A DNA stretch of 64,000 nucleotides from positions 18,957,760 to 19,021,759 of the forward strand of contig CM055191.1 of the NCBI GenBank assembly GCA_029224185.1, given 5' to 3'. The position numbers were made by a program, and so were the translations under genes. Source of the stretch: Karalla daura. Lineage: Eukaryota; Chordata; Actinopteri; Chaetodontiformes; Leiognathidae. Each line of letters starts with the position of its first letter. The stretch's first letter is position 1. Of the stretch, positions 1 to 12,435 are shown in pieces. Below the pieces are notes generated by a model. The model saw only the letters and a program-made list of their open reading frames with translations. It ran no database searches and was not told the origin of the DNA.

Positions 1-869
1 ACAATGATTATAATATGCTTGCGCATTTCCAAGGAAATAGAACTGTTTGTAAGCAAACTAAAAAGGTTGTGCAATCCAGTTTCTTTCACCCAGCTGCTTC
101 GCCTTTTAAACAGATCTCTATGTTTTGTTATACATGTTTGCATATATGACGTGCATGAGTGCATAGATATGGAAGTTTGGGCCCCTTTTGTTATTGAAAA
201 TACATAACCAGGATAGCCAATCCCATCATTTTTTTCAGTCCTCATATAAATACCACAGCACAGCAACTCCTGCTTCATCCTGCGAATCCAAAATGAGTAT
301 GTTCAGAGTTTCCTGCGACTCCTGGGTCATTAGCACTTGCTTAAACCCCCCCCATGCATGTTTGGCCATAACACACCCACGTGCAATCCCACCATCAGTC
401 TCCCTGCATCTCCCGAACATGAGCCTTGGGTTCACTTACGTCCACATAGCATGCTGCGCTTCCTGGCATCTGTAATGTGTCACCTTTTTTTCAGGACTGG
501 AGGAAAAAGCTGCTCAGTTTCATTTGTTGACCTCAGAGATGTTTGACATGGGACAATACATCATAATTGCACATATAGTGCTTAAAAATAACATTTTTTC
601 AGAGAAAATCTGCTTCGCTGTGACATCAAGTGCAAAGTAATCACTGAAATGTATGCGAATGTGTATTTGAAGCCATTGTCGTCCATTTGGTGCTTTCATC
701 TATTTGCATGTCCCAAATAGGCAGTGTGAGGTTCCATTGTTCTTGCAGGGAAGTTAAGCAGGTTATGGTTGAAATGGCAAGAAGGATACTCTGCGGTGGT
801 CAGGTCTTCCTGTGTAAAATAAATACAGGGAAAGCAGTTTATTTTCACTGTGGCTAAATAGGGGGGACT
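1..869. other. Upstream flank, no gene seen
   Basis: No coding exon is supportable here. The open frames are short, overlap on both strands and have no recognisable domain. The sequence is ordinary AT-rich fish intergenic DNA with no clear repeat until the purine tract that starts near 870. Confidence 0.6.
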
Positions 870-968
870 GAGAAAGAGGGAGAGCGAGGGAGAGAGAGGG
901 AGAGAGGGAGAGAGAAAGAGAGAGAAAGAGAGAGAAAGAGAGAGAAAGAGAGAGAAAGAGAGAGAAAG
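870..968. repeat. GA-rich purine tract with 8-bp AGAGAGAA-type units
   Basis: An almost pure purine run. It begins with irregular GAGGGA blocks and settles into regular 8-base units of the form agagagaa from about 912 to 967. The serine/leucine-rich antisense frame through it is a product of the repeat. Such strand-asymmetric tracts can form triplex DNA. Confidence 0.9.
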
Positions 969-3454
969 TGGTTTACTCTCATTGTGGGAAGTTTGGTTTG
1001 TTTTAACTCTACTACGTCTACACATGAGGGTGAATGTGAATCTCAAAGAGAAGTTGGGGAAGAAAGGCACAGAATAATGTTCATCGGCCTCATATGTTCA
1101 TACTTAGTGTTGGGAAATCGGTGGATGAAACAAGCAATCCCAGAGGTCCCAGTACTGAACCACGGCCAACCGTCTTATCCTGAGTCCCCCGATTAGTCTC
1201 TGTGTCAGTCTATCACAACACACGCACATTACCCCGATGTGCATATGTATTCTCAAAGGCAACTCTGCTGTTGTCGCAGTCACAGCACCGTGATGTCACT
1301 TATCTGACTGATCTCTGCGTCAGTGCAGAGTGTGAAGGGTTTTTTTAAGACTGTGCTTGGAAACAGATCGCCATCGTTATTAGCAAATAATGGTTACAAT
1401 TTATGGGAAGTTGTTGCAAACATTACACAAGTTCAATGGTTTCTTTTGAGGTGAGGCTGATTTACATTTCTGTGTTGCTCCAAACAAAGTGAAAGAGACA
1501 AAATGAAGGTGGGCATGTAGTCTTGTAGAGAAGGGCTGATAAATCATTAAGTTGAAAAAGTCAAGACTGGTCCTTTTTTCAGAGAGACTTTAAACTTTAA
1601 AGGCAAGACACGCATAGTGCTACAATCCCAGCCACTCATTTTAGTAGCTGTAGCTTGCATCTTTTCCTTTTTCCCCTATACATATTTCTCCTCCAAGTGA
1701 AAGTAAGCGCATAAATTCCTCAATGTGTTGTGGGCATTAAAGGTCAGACCATATTGAAACATTGCAAAGGTGAAATGAAGCGCTGCTGAGCTTGCATTGG
1801 CTCACTAGCATTGTCTGTTTCATTCATCATTTCCAGTCTCTGGCTCATTAATTTGCTCTTTGGCAACCAGCTGATAAGCTGCATCTAATCAATTGTTACC
1901 AGTGTACATTTTCACAATTATAACCTGACATTTCTCATAGTAAATTTCTCTGCTGATATGCTTATGTCAGCACTGTTTAACACTGTGGCCCCTTCACTAC
2001 TGCAACCTCCGGCTTTACTCAGGATTTAATGCTCATGTGTGTGTTTGATAAGTGGGATCAGCTCTCCAAGTTTTGAAAGCCCCCTCAAGGAGTAGAGCCT
2101 TTTTCTGTCTCTTTTGTTTTGGAATAATGCTGCCATCAAGAACCTACTGTAAGCAAACCCCCTATTGCACAATATGAAGTCTTAAAGATTCTTGAAGACA
2201 GAGTTTCTCCGAGTTATGGTTCCAATTATAGAGGATCATGTCAGGGGCAGTGTTGCATAATTTTAAGTACAACTGTGATGATTTTGAAGATCCAGACATA
2301 TGTTTCTGTGCAAACCAGCAACTTTAATCCAGGTAGGTCACCTGTTTCTAGCTGGCACAGTCCAGCCATTCTCTTAAAGTAGAAGTGAAGCAAAGATGGC
2401 AGACCGACAACACCTTGTTACAGGACCCAGACTTCCACCATGTGTTCACTTAATCTTGATTTATGTGACAGTCTCATCCTAACCATGCATTGCTGTAACA
2501 TTTTAACTCAGTTCTTAACCATTATATATGGACTTTGACCTGACGATAAGCAGAATACTCTATCTGCTGTCAAAGAAAAGGGACTGGTTAGAATTGTAGA
2601 GCTTATTGCGGTGATCCAATGATCTCCATGTATCCCACTGACCTTCTGACAGACCATGATAACTCTTTTACAGAGAAATGATTCACTTATTCACAATATC
2701 TGATAAGGACACTTCTGGGTGAACAGTGACAACGGCTCAAATCTCTGCTGTAGCTTTTACCCGCAGATCTTTACTTGGGGAGTACAGTACCGGCTGGCCA
2801 GTGTTAACAGGCCTACTGTCTTTGATTAAATGCATTAAAAACACATTGGCTGGATTTGAGGGCTGATACTGCACATCATCTTATTACAACCGGGATTTGA
2901 AAATGTGTTTTGGCCCAAATTTTCACTTTTTGAAATAAAACAGCCAGTATCATAGAGTATATCACCTGAACTTCTATCCACACCCGCTTAACATTTATAT
3001 TGGCTGCACTCTTGGCAAGTGCCGACCAAGTGTCCACTCTGCTTTCCATCAATCAATGAAAGATTTCCCCTTTGCTACCCAGAATGCCTGAGAAAAACCA
3101 CAATTGGACCACAGCTCATGTAACCAAATCCAACAGGAGAGTAATCTGTAGTGTCCCATCAGCTTCTCAATCTCAGACAGACTGATTTCCTTTTGTACTG
3201 TGTTGAGTGTTCATATCTCATTGTACATTCAGTAGTCAGGAAGATCACTTTTAACTTTGAGAAGACAAAACTCAACACTTTTGCCGCTGTTGTTGTATGA
3301 CAGTGTTCCTTTCATTCTAAGAGAAGAGAACAAAAAGCAATTCTTTAATGTCTTTAATGTTTGGTTGAGATAGTATCATTGCTTTCATGCAAAGTAATTT
3401 TAGTAATTCAGCAACAATAATGCATCTATCATCATCAACCATCATCTAAGATGC
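969..3454. other. Intergenic, no gene seen
   Basis: About 2.5 kb with no open frame of note, no RNA gene and no tandem repeat. Scattered homeobox-like TAAT cores occur, but nothing separates them from background. Confidence 0.55.
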
Positions 3455-3705
3455 TTTGCACCTTAATAGAGTCTCCAATCTGCCTAAACATGCCTGTTTT
3501 TGGACTGTGGGGTGAAACCAGAGTGCCTGAAGAAAGCTCATGAACACAAGGGAAAAACACGCAAATTCCAACAAATAAAGGCCTCTGGTCTAAAGGCTCG
3601 GGTAAGCGTCTGTTCAGTCCTATACAGCCCTACTGTGAGTCGAACCTAGTAGCTTCTTGTTGGGGGTTGACAGCACTAAATACTCACCCACCATTTGGCC
3701 AACAG
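3455..3705 (+). mobile_element. Decayed SINE-like interspersed repeat, copy 1
   Basis: The order of blocks matches a very common teleost repeat: a 'gagtctccaatctgcctaa' block, 'catgcctgtttttggactg', a decayed 'ggaaaccggagtacc', a gapped 'acacgcaaattcc', then at 3,636-3,700 'gagtcgaacctag' and 'gacagcactaaatactcacc'. In reverse complement this last end resembles tRNA A and B boxes, which suggests a tRNA-derived head. Many substitutions and indels indicate an old insertion. The family name is not assigned. Confidence 0.6.
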
Positions 3706-6700
3706 TGATGTCAATCTTATTTAATTGCTGCTGCATTTTTATGTATATGTGCCCCAAAAGTTAATAGCATTTCTTGAAAATCCTGTTGACTATATTAGCT
3801 GGAAAATTCATTTTAAGATCAGTCCTGAGATTGTCCATCACAATCTTGAAATGACTGTCTAGTTGAAAGATGATGAACTGTATAGATCCCAGTGCCATCA
3901 GATCTGTGCTAAACTGTACTCCCATTTCCAGAGCTCACATCATTTGTTCACATGATTTGAGACAAATGTGAACTGGGAACAAGAGCACCAAGGTTGATAA
4001 AATATGACCTTTGACCTGCCTTCACACCAAGGTTAAGCTAAAATCACCAGAGCTGTTTCTTCAGTGGAGCTGTGGTCCATTAGCCTTAACCTCTGACTCT
4101 GTCGTCCAGTGGTTGAGTGATCGATCAAAGCACTCAGTGCTCTTGTCTGTCCAAACATGCTGAAAATGGTCCATCAGATCAATTTGCTGTCAGAATCGTG
4201 AGTGTGGATAAGAAATATAAAATCCAAATGAAGGCAAAGAGCAATGAGAATTGTCCAAGTGGTGTCAAAAGAAATCAAAGGATGCTAAACACACGGCACA
4301 AACACAAATAGTTGGGAGCAGAGCGAAAGTGATGACTCTGAGTGTTTCGGGTCATTAGTGTGAGGGATCAGTTGCCACAGATCAACGGGTCAGTCAGCGG
4401 GTTAGAGGGGGTGGGATACGGAGATTGGACTCTCCAGATTATTGTTCACTGCAGGCACCAGTCCATCTCGGCTGAGACAAGTGAGGCTTGTCCACTCTGA
4501 CCCCTGCATGAAATATACCTGCACCTCAACAGCGCGGCCCATACTCTTTGCTTTATCTCCGCCAGGCCTGCTGAGAGAGGAATGAAAAAGAAAAGACTGA
4601 CAGGACTTCTCTTTAAAGGCTGTGACAAGACAGCTGAAAAAGTGCTTTTTAAACACCCACCCCTACACTAGCTATGCATTCTCCTCTGTAAGATGCTGGT
4701 CACAATGCCATGAGCGCTGTTTTAGCCTCTTATCACCAACTTGGCAGATATGCTGAAGGATGGCTGGGAGGAATGACAGCACTGATGGATTCTCTTTGTA
4801 GTGTTAGTTTACTGTGACAATGACATATCTGTGAGATATAGAGGCAATAGGCCTCCGTAGCTGTGCTTCGCCTTACTTTAGTGATGCGGTTCTCTGGTTG
4901 AAAACAAAGAAGTTATATGTTAAATACTCCACAGGCAGAGAAGTATATCCTGTGGTCTCAGAGTGTCTGCATCGTGGCAATTGCATTTCATATCCTTTAT
5001 TTCCCACCAAGGTAGCGTTAAAATATGCAAAGTAGTTAAAGTTGATAGAGAATGTGCTTTTTTAGTGGTCAGAGACAATATTCCACAGGCTTTTACAGGA
5101 GCTTCCAGGGGCCAAGTCCGATTATATTAGTTATCATGTTACAATATCCACCTCCACTGTCCAATCAACAGAGGTTCTAATCCCTGTGTTGGGAGATATT
5201 CAGCCCAACGGAGGCAGAAGACACTGAGGTGGATGACTTCACGATGTGCAGCTGGGAGAGAGACTTTCGGGGGCTGTTTCCCTGATAAAACATTACAGAG
5301 ACAAGCATGCCAGAAACTGCAAGTGTTACTTCAAAACATAGAAGGCACAAGAATGAATTGAAGTGACAGACTAAACAACCAAGAGCAGCCTCCAGGCTTT
5401 CTGATACAATGCTCAGCAGAGTATGATTGCCAGTAATTCAGTGCATAATGAGGAGTAAGGTCGTTACACGTTGTGGCTCTAATATTCAACTGGAATGAAA
5501 ATTAGAGTCATCAGTGCGTCCTAAACAGACTTTGTTGCACCACAGGCAGAAAAAGATCCAAACTTCTAAATGCTGTAGCCTCCTTTGATGGCCATGTCTG
5601 TAGCTGGAAGCATATAAAGGTTTTAGACCCCTTCAATTTGGACTTCCATGACTTTCCATCTGGTTCTGTGACCACAGACCTAAAGGGGTCAAATGTGACC
5701 CTTCACCCTCTGGGATTCTGGACCTGACATTCTGGACTCTGACCCCTGAGGCTAGAGATCACACAGGCGATTATGCCAGGCCACTGACCACGTCTGAATC
5801 AAAGGGAAGGCAGCCTGGCTTTGCCTTATGTGTGAGCATGCTACGCAGATAATTATGGTCATCTTAATCATCAAGTCAGCTAAGAGATGAGGCAAGGTGG
5901 TTTGCGCTCCTGTTTGAGTTTCTGTATGAGAGAATGGGTTAGTTTCACGCCGGAGGTGGAGGTGTTGCAGGGTAAGAGAGAGAGGAGAGAATTTCTCCTG
6001 ATTGTGGACTAGCAGGGGTCCAATTCTGTCACATGTTTGCCTGTCTGTTTAGATAAGCCCAGTGAGCCCAAAGAAAGATCCACAGCATGCTCAGGCAGCA
6101 GGATACTCTGATAATGCAAGGGGGTAAAGCCCACCTAGGCTCTTATAAGAGCTGAGATAGAGATGAGAGATACAGTCAGAACATATGTGCTTGTGCCTCT
6201 GCCGCAGGTCCACTGAGAAATTGAAGACGAAATGAGGATCTGCTTCTTCTACACCCACAAACATGCCATGACCGCAGATTACATTGTTCACCAGAGCCAT
6301 AGAAGTCCATACATCACTTCTAGCTATATGTCTTGTGATCGCCCCACTTACATAAAGTACTTTGATGTGGGGCTGTGCTTTGGGGAAACATCGGTAACAA
6401 ATGTCTGTGATGACTGGTCACTTACTGTGGACTCTGTGACTGCTGTGCAGTAGAGGTAAACTTTGTAAGCTTGCCTTACTCTACACCATGGAGCTGTCCG
6501 TCCTCCCTCTGCTCTGCCCTCTCTTGGGTCACAGTGGTTGCTTTAGTCACTGTAGTTGCTAGTTTAGTCACCTATTTAATTCAGTGATTCCTCTTGTGGT
6601 CAACGAACCACTCATCATCTCGCCCAGGTAAATCAAGAGGGGCAGGAAGTACTTTTAAGGGCAATTCCACCTATTACACACCACTGATCAGTATGTTGCA

Positions 6701-8883
6701 GGGTTGATCCTGATCAAGATTTCTGGCCCTGAGGCTAATCCTGTAGTCTGATCCAAGACTTAAATTTACCCCCAAAAGTTACTAAAACATGGATCTGACT
6801 CACTGAAATAACAGCTGAGGCCTCATTTTTCACAACCAAGGAAACTGTAACTGCTCCAAAAGATCAGTGAAACCATCAGAGCAACCATTAAGATAAATCA
6901 TCAGGGCTCATATGAGCTAACTGATTCAAAAAACATGGGAACCGTGCCTTTCATTTGCAGTGGAGCAGGCTGTGTCTGCCACAGCAGTCCTCAGATCAGC
7001 ATCTTTAATGCTGTCATATCCTTTTTGTTATTGTGTCTCAGATCACATGATCTTACGTTATCCTCTTTTTGTACTTACAAAGCTGTGTGGCTCTCTGCTC
7101 TTATCATATACAGTTGACTACAAGACAAAGGATAAAATGTAGAGATTTGCTGAATGATAAAACATCTACAGCTACCTTGAAATCATGTCAGCTGAGTGGC
7201 CTGTGTGGCCACTACGTCACTAACACCCACCTGCCTGTAGAATTGTAATTTTCATGGAGCACTTTCTCCATCCATTGCAGTGTCTGTCATAGGAAGCAGT
7301 GCAGTACACAAGGCCTGCATCTCTTTAATATCCACCTCCAGTGTTGCTGCTGTTAGTGAAACATGTTGTTGCTCGTTTGGCAAACAGAGGCGACAGTTGC
7401 ACTGCCCTGCCTGGTAGTGTTTTCCTCTGACTTTCAGCTTTAAATACAAACCTGAACTCGACTGCTGAACTCGAGGTCAGCAGTTGATTAAAGAGTAATG
7501 CGTCTTTAGTAAGTAGAGTCAGATAGAGAACAATGTGGTTCAAGAGTTACAGGTTGAGCGGGTCATCATTTTATCTATGAAATGGAAAGAGTGAGCAGCA
7601 GTAAGTAAATTTCCTGAACAACTGAACATAAATGTGAAATTTGTTGCTGCAGTATGAAGTATGAAGCATTTTCTCCTAATTACTCACTGGCAGTTACTGA
7701 TATTTATGTCATCTATGAACATAAAACTCCCCATTCATGAGTTTGACAGTTTTTGGCAATTAAAATCAGTCTCTGGGCCAACAAAACTTTGAGCAAAAAT
7801 CTATCCTGAAATAGAGCATTCATGATAATGTTAGTACCAATACAAGCTCTATGTATGGCTTTGACACCAATTATTCTGCAACTAGCCAACCATTACCACC
7901 GCTTTCCCAGGCACCATGAAAACACAGTCAAAAAGAGGCCATTAGTATCTCACAGCTGTCTTTTAGCCCTGACATAAAAGTCACTTTGTCCCCTGAGTGA
8001 GACCATTATGCTGCTAACAGCTCTTTGAAGCAGAGCAGAAGCACTTAAGAACAACCTGCACACCTCCACTCCACACACACTCAGGCCTGCGGGATTATTT
8101 GAGTGTGTTGTTGGACTTCGGAGTTGATGTGCAATATCAATAAATCTGTAGACACATTTCATTCTTATGTCCTCCTTCTTCATGATCATTGGATCAGTGT
8201 CGCTTATCACAATGCCACAGCACAGTTTTTAAGCTTTATGTGAACATGAATGTGGAGAAGGGGAAATAAACACATGCTGATATGTCCATGTTCAAATGGA
8301 AGATTATGATAAGCGAGTTATCTGAAGCTGCTTAATAATCATCAGAGGCTGTGACGTTCTGCTTCTTAGCATAAACCCCAAACATTCTCATATTTCCCAT
8401 GATGCATATCACATTTTTCCAAGTCCAATCTATAACACAGTCTTCATGTTCACAGTGTTACGGCTGTGTGTATGATAAACTGTGCAGCAAACTGATACCG
8501 CTCAGCATCACTTTGTTTTTCCTTCTGTCAGTGTGAAAATATACTGTTAGCAGAAAGACATATGGCCTTATAGATTCAATATCAGCCATTCCATGTACAC
8601 ATATGTAAAAATCTTAGTTCAGCAAGAGTCTTGGCATCAGAATTGTGAAGTTATTAAAGATGGAGGTTCCTCAGAGGAAAATGAAGGCGTTTTGGATGAT
8701 ATATGTCTTCTGGAATTGTATACAGAGCAATCAATCAATCTTAATGTTTAATCCCATGTTAACATGAATTCTTGTGCCTTCATTTCAGGCACGTCCTTGA
8801 GCAGAGCTAGTCAGTGCCAAATCGCCAGAACAACAGGGGACCAGCACTTCTCTATGCACAAACAATATGTCTCAATTGGGCTT
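3706..8883. other. Intergenic, no gene seen
   Basis: About 5.2 kb of unique-looking AT-rich DNA. The longest open frames are under 90 codons and lack domains or convincing splice contexts. No tandem repeat or RNA gene was recognised. Distal has2 regulatory elements could lie here, but none can be identified by eye. Confidence 0.5.
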
Positions 8884-9002
8884 CATTCATTCATCTTCCT
8901 GACCCACTTTATAGCCAAATGGTGTTTCATGGGGTCTTTTGGAGCCTATCCCAAAACTCATAGAGTGAGAGGCAAGAGATAGAGCCTGCAAAGCATCCAT
9001 CA
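8884..9002 (+). mobile_element. Decayed SINE-like repeat, copy 2 (partial)
   Basis: Only the end that begins 'tcattcatcttcctgaccca' is kept, followed by a 'ggggtcttttggagcctatccca' block and a 'gagaggcaagagatagagcc' block. These correspond to the family's 'ggtcgctggagcctatcccagct...gaggcggggtacacc' segment. The rest is missing or too diverged to see. Confidence 0.5.
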
Positions 9003-10020
9003 AAGGTAAATAACGTGAGGATTAATTTGCAAAAAGATGCTGACAAATGATTTGCTATAAATCACAGCCTCTATACATGAAGAAAAACAGGATCAAAATA
9101 TTATGTATGGATTGGATTCACTTGTTAATGTTAATGTAATTTGTATTGCATTTTTACAGCAAAGTCTATAAAGAAAGATCAGAGGGGCAGGTGACCCAGA
9201 TGTGACAGCAGCGTGGTATTTTACACATATGACAACATGGCAACACTAAAGTGTCATGAGCACATTGCTGAATCCTCTGCTCCAAGCAAATACGGCCCCA
9301 TCCATACATTTAGACTCAGCAAAATCTTACCACCTGTGACTCTAAACTGTGACATTAAATTAATCAACCAAAGGAATAGAATCATCTGGAGTCATTTTTG
9401 GGTCAGAAAATCACACATTGATTAATTACATTGGCACTTGCTAACTTTTACTCATTTTATGAGAACTTTGCAGAAACCTGACCTTAAACTGATGAAATAC
9501 AGATGTGAATATACGCTGCTCTTTTTACACTAAAACAGTTAAGAATAAGACCTTTAATGAGGATTTGCAACATATGATTGAATGTCAGAGGAATTAAACA
9601 AGTACAAGTTTGGGTCATTGATAGCAATCTAATGAATGTAATACGGTTGTAACTGAGGAGAGGGGGACAGGTGACACCAATAATGCCGCATACATACATC
9701 CCATGCTTCAAAAAGGGATTTAATCAGACTGTTACTCTATAGTGAAATAATCTTTCCATGGGGACTTGAGTCGCAGCATACAGTAAACACTCATCACATT
9801 TAACAGACATGGCCATGTGAGTGCTTTTAGGCCCATGATAATACAATCTCTCTGCAGTGCCATGTTGCAAACATATGGGAGCGTTGTTAAATGCTGGTCA
9901 TTGTCCTGTGAGGGAGGGGGTCCAATGATTGAATACATGTCAACTGTAATTCTCACAGGCTGTGGCCCTGAGGTCTGGTTGACCTCAAATACCACCAGGC
10001 AGAGGCTGAGACGTCAGGAC
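9003..10020. other. Intergenic, no gene seen
   Basis: AT-rich sequence with short overlapping frames on both strands. No feature is supportable. Confidence 0.5.
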
Positions 10021-10028
10021 CCGGAGAA

Positions 10029-10076
10029 GAGAGGGGTGTGAGGGTGGGAGTGTGGGGGTGGGGGGGTTGGGGTGGC
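10029..10076 (+). repeat. G-rich tract with quadruplex potential
   Basis: At least six runs of three or more G lie within about 45 bases, separated by loops of 1-4 bases, all on the + strand. This meets the usual G3+N1-7 quadruplex pattern several times over. It is about 7 kb upstream of has2 exon 1. A short (ACAG)n run follows at 10,081-10,097. Confidence 0.75.
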
Positions 10077-10442
10077 CTGAACAGACAGACAGACAGATGG
10101 AAGTGTGTAAAGCGAGTTATTCTTTAAAACCTTAAATTACTCCTCTAATTCTGCACAGTGGTCTGGTCTCAGAAATCACCATGGTAACCGTACCACAACA
10201 TGGTGGGTGGGGTATCCGTCTCCAGACCCTCGTCCTCCCCAGCTCTCTCTGCCTCTCAGTTTACACAAATCTCCTGCACTGAAATTTTTTTATGTCCAAC
10301 CACAACTCCCTGATGAGTGCACATGTTCTCAGGAAATCAACACAAGTACCAACCTGACAGCTTCAATCTCCTGCTCCTTCTTTTCCCAAAAAATCAAGTC
10401 TCTGTCTCACATGCTCTTAGGTTCTGTGGAATCACTGTGCTG

Positions 10443-10443
<1 letters not shown>

Positions 10444-10494
<51 letters not shown>
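10444..10494. repeat. (TG)n microsatellite
   Basis: About 25 uninterrupted TG dinucleotides. The cysteine/valine frame through it is an artefact of the repeat. Confidence 0.97.
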
Positions 10495-10495
<1 letters not shown>

Positions 10496-11759
10496 TGTGG
10501 ACCATAGGTTCCATCCACAGACGAGAGAAGATGACCAGGTCATCATGGAAACTCTGAGCCATCACTCACGGAGGAAGGAGGAGGAAGATGCTTTCCTCCC
10601 AGAGTTCAAAGGTTATTTCTGTCCATTACTAACACTGCTCCACCTCAACTGACTGTCTCTGTCGAGGAAGAGATTAGAGCCTGGACTGTGCCCACGTGTG
10701 TGCAGTTTATCCCTCCTGTCTGAACAGGATCTCAGGAGATTGCAGAAAGCGTCACTCTGCTGTACTTTTAGACTTTAGCAACTTCAAATGAGTCACAGTT
10801 GCGCCATTTTTGAATGAGTGGCATGCATATTACTACATTATTGTTGTGTTTTTTAAGTTGGTATAAATCAAATGACAAATACATAACCGGGGCCAAGATG
10901 CACTGACACATTGGATATCAGGACCTACAACATTGTCATCTTTCCATCCAAACATCTCTATGATGATGTGCAGCCTTTAGATGTTCTTAGATGTTTTATC
11001 TGAGAAAGCACTGCTTAAATGGCTGTGTCATCACCTACAGACAAATGTATGATGGTATAAAAATTAGGTGGGTGAGTGGCATCCTGGGATTCAACACTGT
11101 GTGATGACTGTGTGAAGGAGGGGCAGGGAACGTTAAATGGACTGTAGTCGACTAGCAAGGATCTCATTTGTGATCTGCTTTGTGAGCTAAATCATAAACA
11201 CAACACAAAAGCTGTCCAGGAAAGCAACCGAAGAATAAATGCACGACTAGCATGTCTTTCTAGGTGGTCCCGTAATGTAACACGCTATCACATCTGCATG
11301 CATCACGGCAACTGTCAATGAGAGAAAAGTAAATGTGGAGTGTCACACTTTCCATGAGAAAAAGAAGCTCACTGGTGAAGAGGCTTTTGAGGTCTATGGA
11401 GAAGTGTTTTAGTCCAACCACAACATGACATCAATAGTATAAAAGAGGCATTCTCACTCAGCACATTTAAATAAATATGACTGAAGTGTTCGTCTACTTA
11501 GTATGACCCTGGAAGAAGAAATCGAAATGGCCTCTTAATTTCATCACATTTTACATGCGTCAGTGTGTATACGAATCGTTGCAAAGACATTGCTGTTTTT
11601 TTCCTGTGTGTAATCACCAGATGAGGTGTGTATATTGAAATTTCACCAAGGTTCACAGATTGCTTTACTGTTTCTCACTCCCTGTGGTCAAACCTGTGCT
11701 GTAAATCAAGGCTTTCACCAAGTTCTGAGGGGGAATTACAGGGAGGGAGGAAAAAAACT
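10495..11759. other. Intergenic, no gene seen
   Basis: No long frame, tandem repeat or RNA gene is visible. Unique-looking sequence. Confidence 0.5.
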
Positions 11760-12050
11760 TCTACCCATCCATTATTTTACTTGCTTTGTGCCTTAGAACA
11801 GCATTGCAGAGTCTACTAGAGCTAATCCCAGCTAAAACAAGGCACGGAATATACTCTGGACAGGTTGCCAGTCCATCTCAGGACAGCTACACATCATTCA
11901 CTCTGACACTCACACCTAGGAGCAGTTCAGAGTCTCCAGTTGACCTAAACATGCATGACCTTAGACTGTGTGAGGAAACAGATGTAACTGGAGAAAACCC
12001 ATACAGACACAGGGAGAACATGTTAACTCTCAAAACTCCCACAACATCAA
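11760..12050 (+). mobile_element. SINE-like interspersed repeat, copy 3 (best preserved)
   Basis: Nearly the full body of the family is readable in order: 'catccattattttacttgct', an 'agctaatcccagctaaaaca' block, 'ggacaggttgccagtccatc', 'cactcacacctagg', 'gagtctccagttgacctaaa', 'catgcatgacctta', 'tgtgaggaaacagatg', then 'ggagaaaacccatacagaca' and 'gggagaacatgttaactctc'. It lacks the tRNA-like end seen in copies 1, 5 and 7. Both frames across it are non-genic. Confidence 0.75.
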
Positions 12051-12412
12051 TGGGTACAAAGGAAGAATGATAATGGATGGATGGAAACAGTCCTGCTTCA
12101 CAATGTGACCATAACTTTGAAAAGAAGCCATCTCCGGTGATTTGTATAATGCTTCAATTAAGTTGTGAGACACTTTTGGAGTCAGATTTACTGTTTCCTA
12201 AGTATTACTCTCTTTGAACGACTGATTGCCTTTTTGCGTAGAATTGCAAGAAATTTCCTAATTTTGGAAAAATTACAGTTTAGCATACAGCCTTCTGAAT
12301 GCACACAAGGAAACTGCAGACTGAGGGTCATGACGTATTTAGGAGCGTAGACACATGGACCCAATTGGACCTGAACTGCTTGAGTGACACTCTTTATGTC
12401 GAGGAGGAGAGT
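12051..12412. other. Intergenic, no gene seen
   Basis: Short unique stretch between a SINE-like copy and a (GA)n microsatellite. No supported coding signal. Confidence 0.5.
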
Positions 12413-12435
12413 GAGAGAGAGAGAGAGAGAGAGAG
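12413..12435. repeat. (GA)n microsatellite
   Basis: About 11 GA units. Confidence 0.95.

Noticed and set aside
3636..3700. tRNA gene suggested by gagtcgaacc (reverse of a B box)
   Set aside because: It is the tRNA-like end of a decayed SINE-like repeat; no cloverleaf can be formed.
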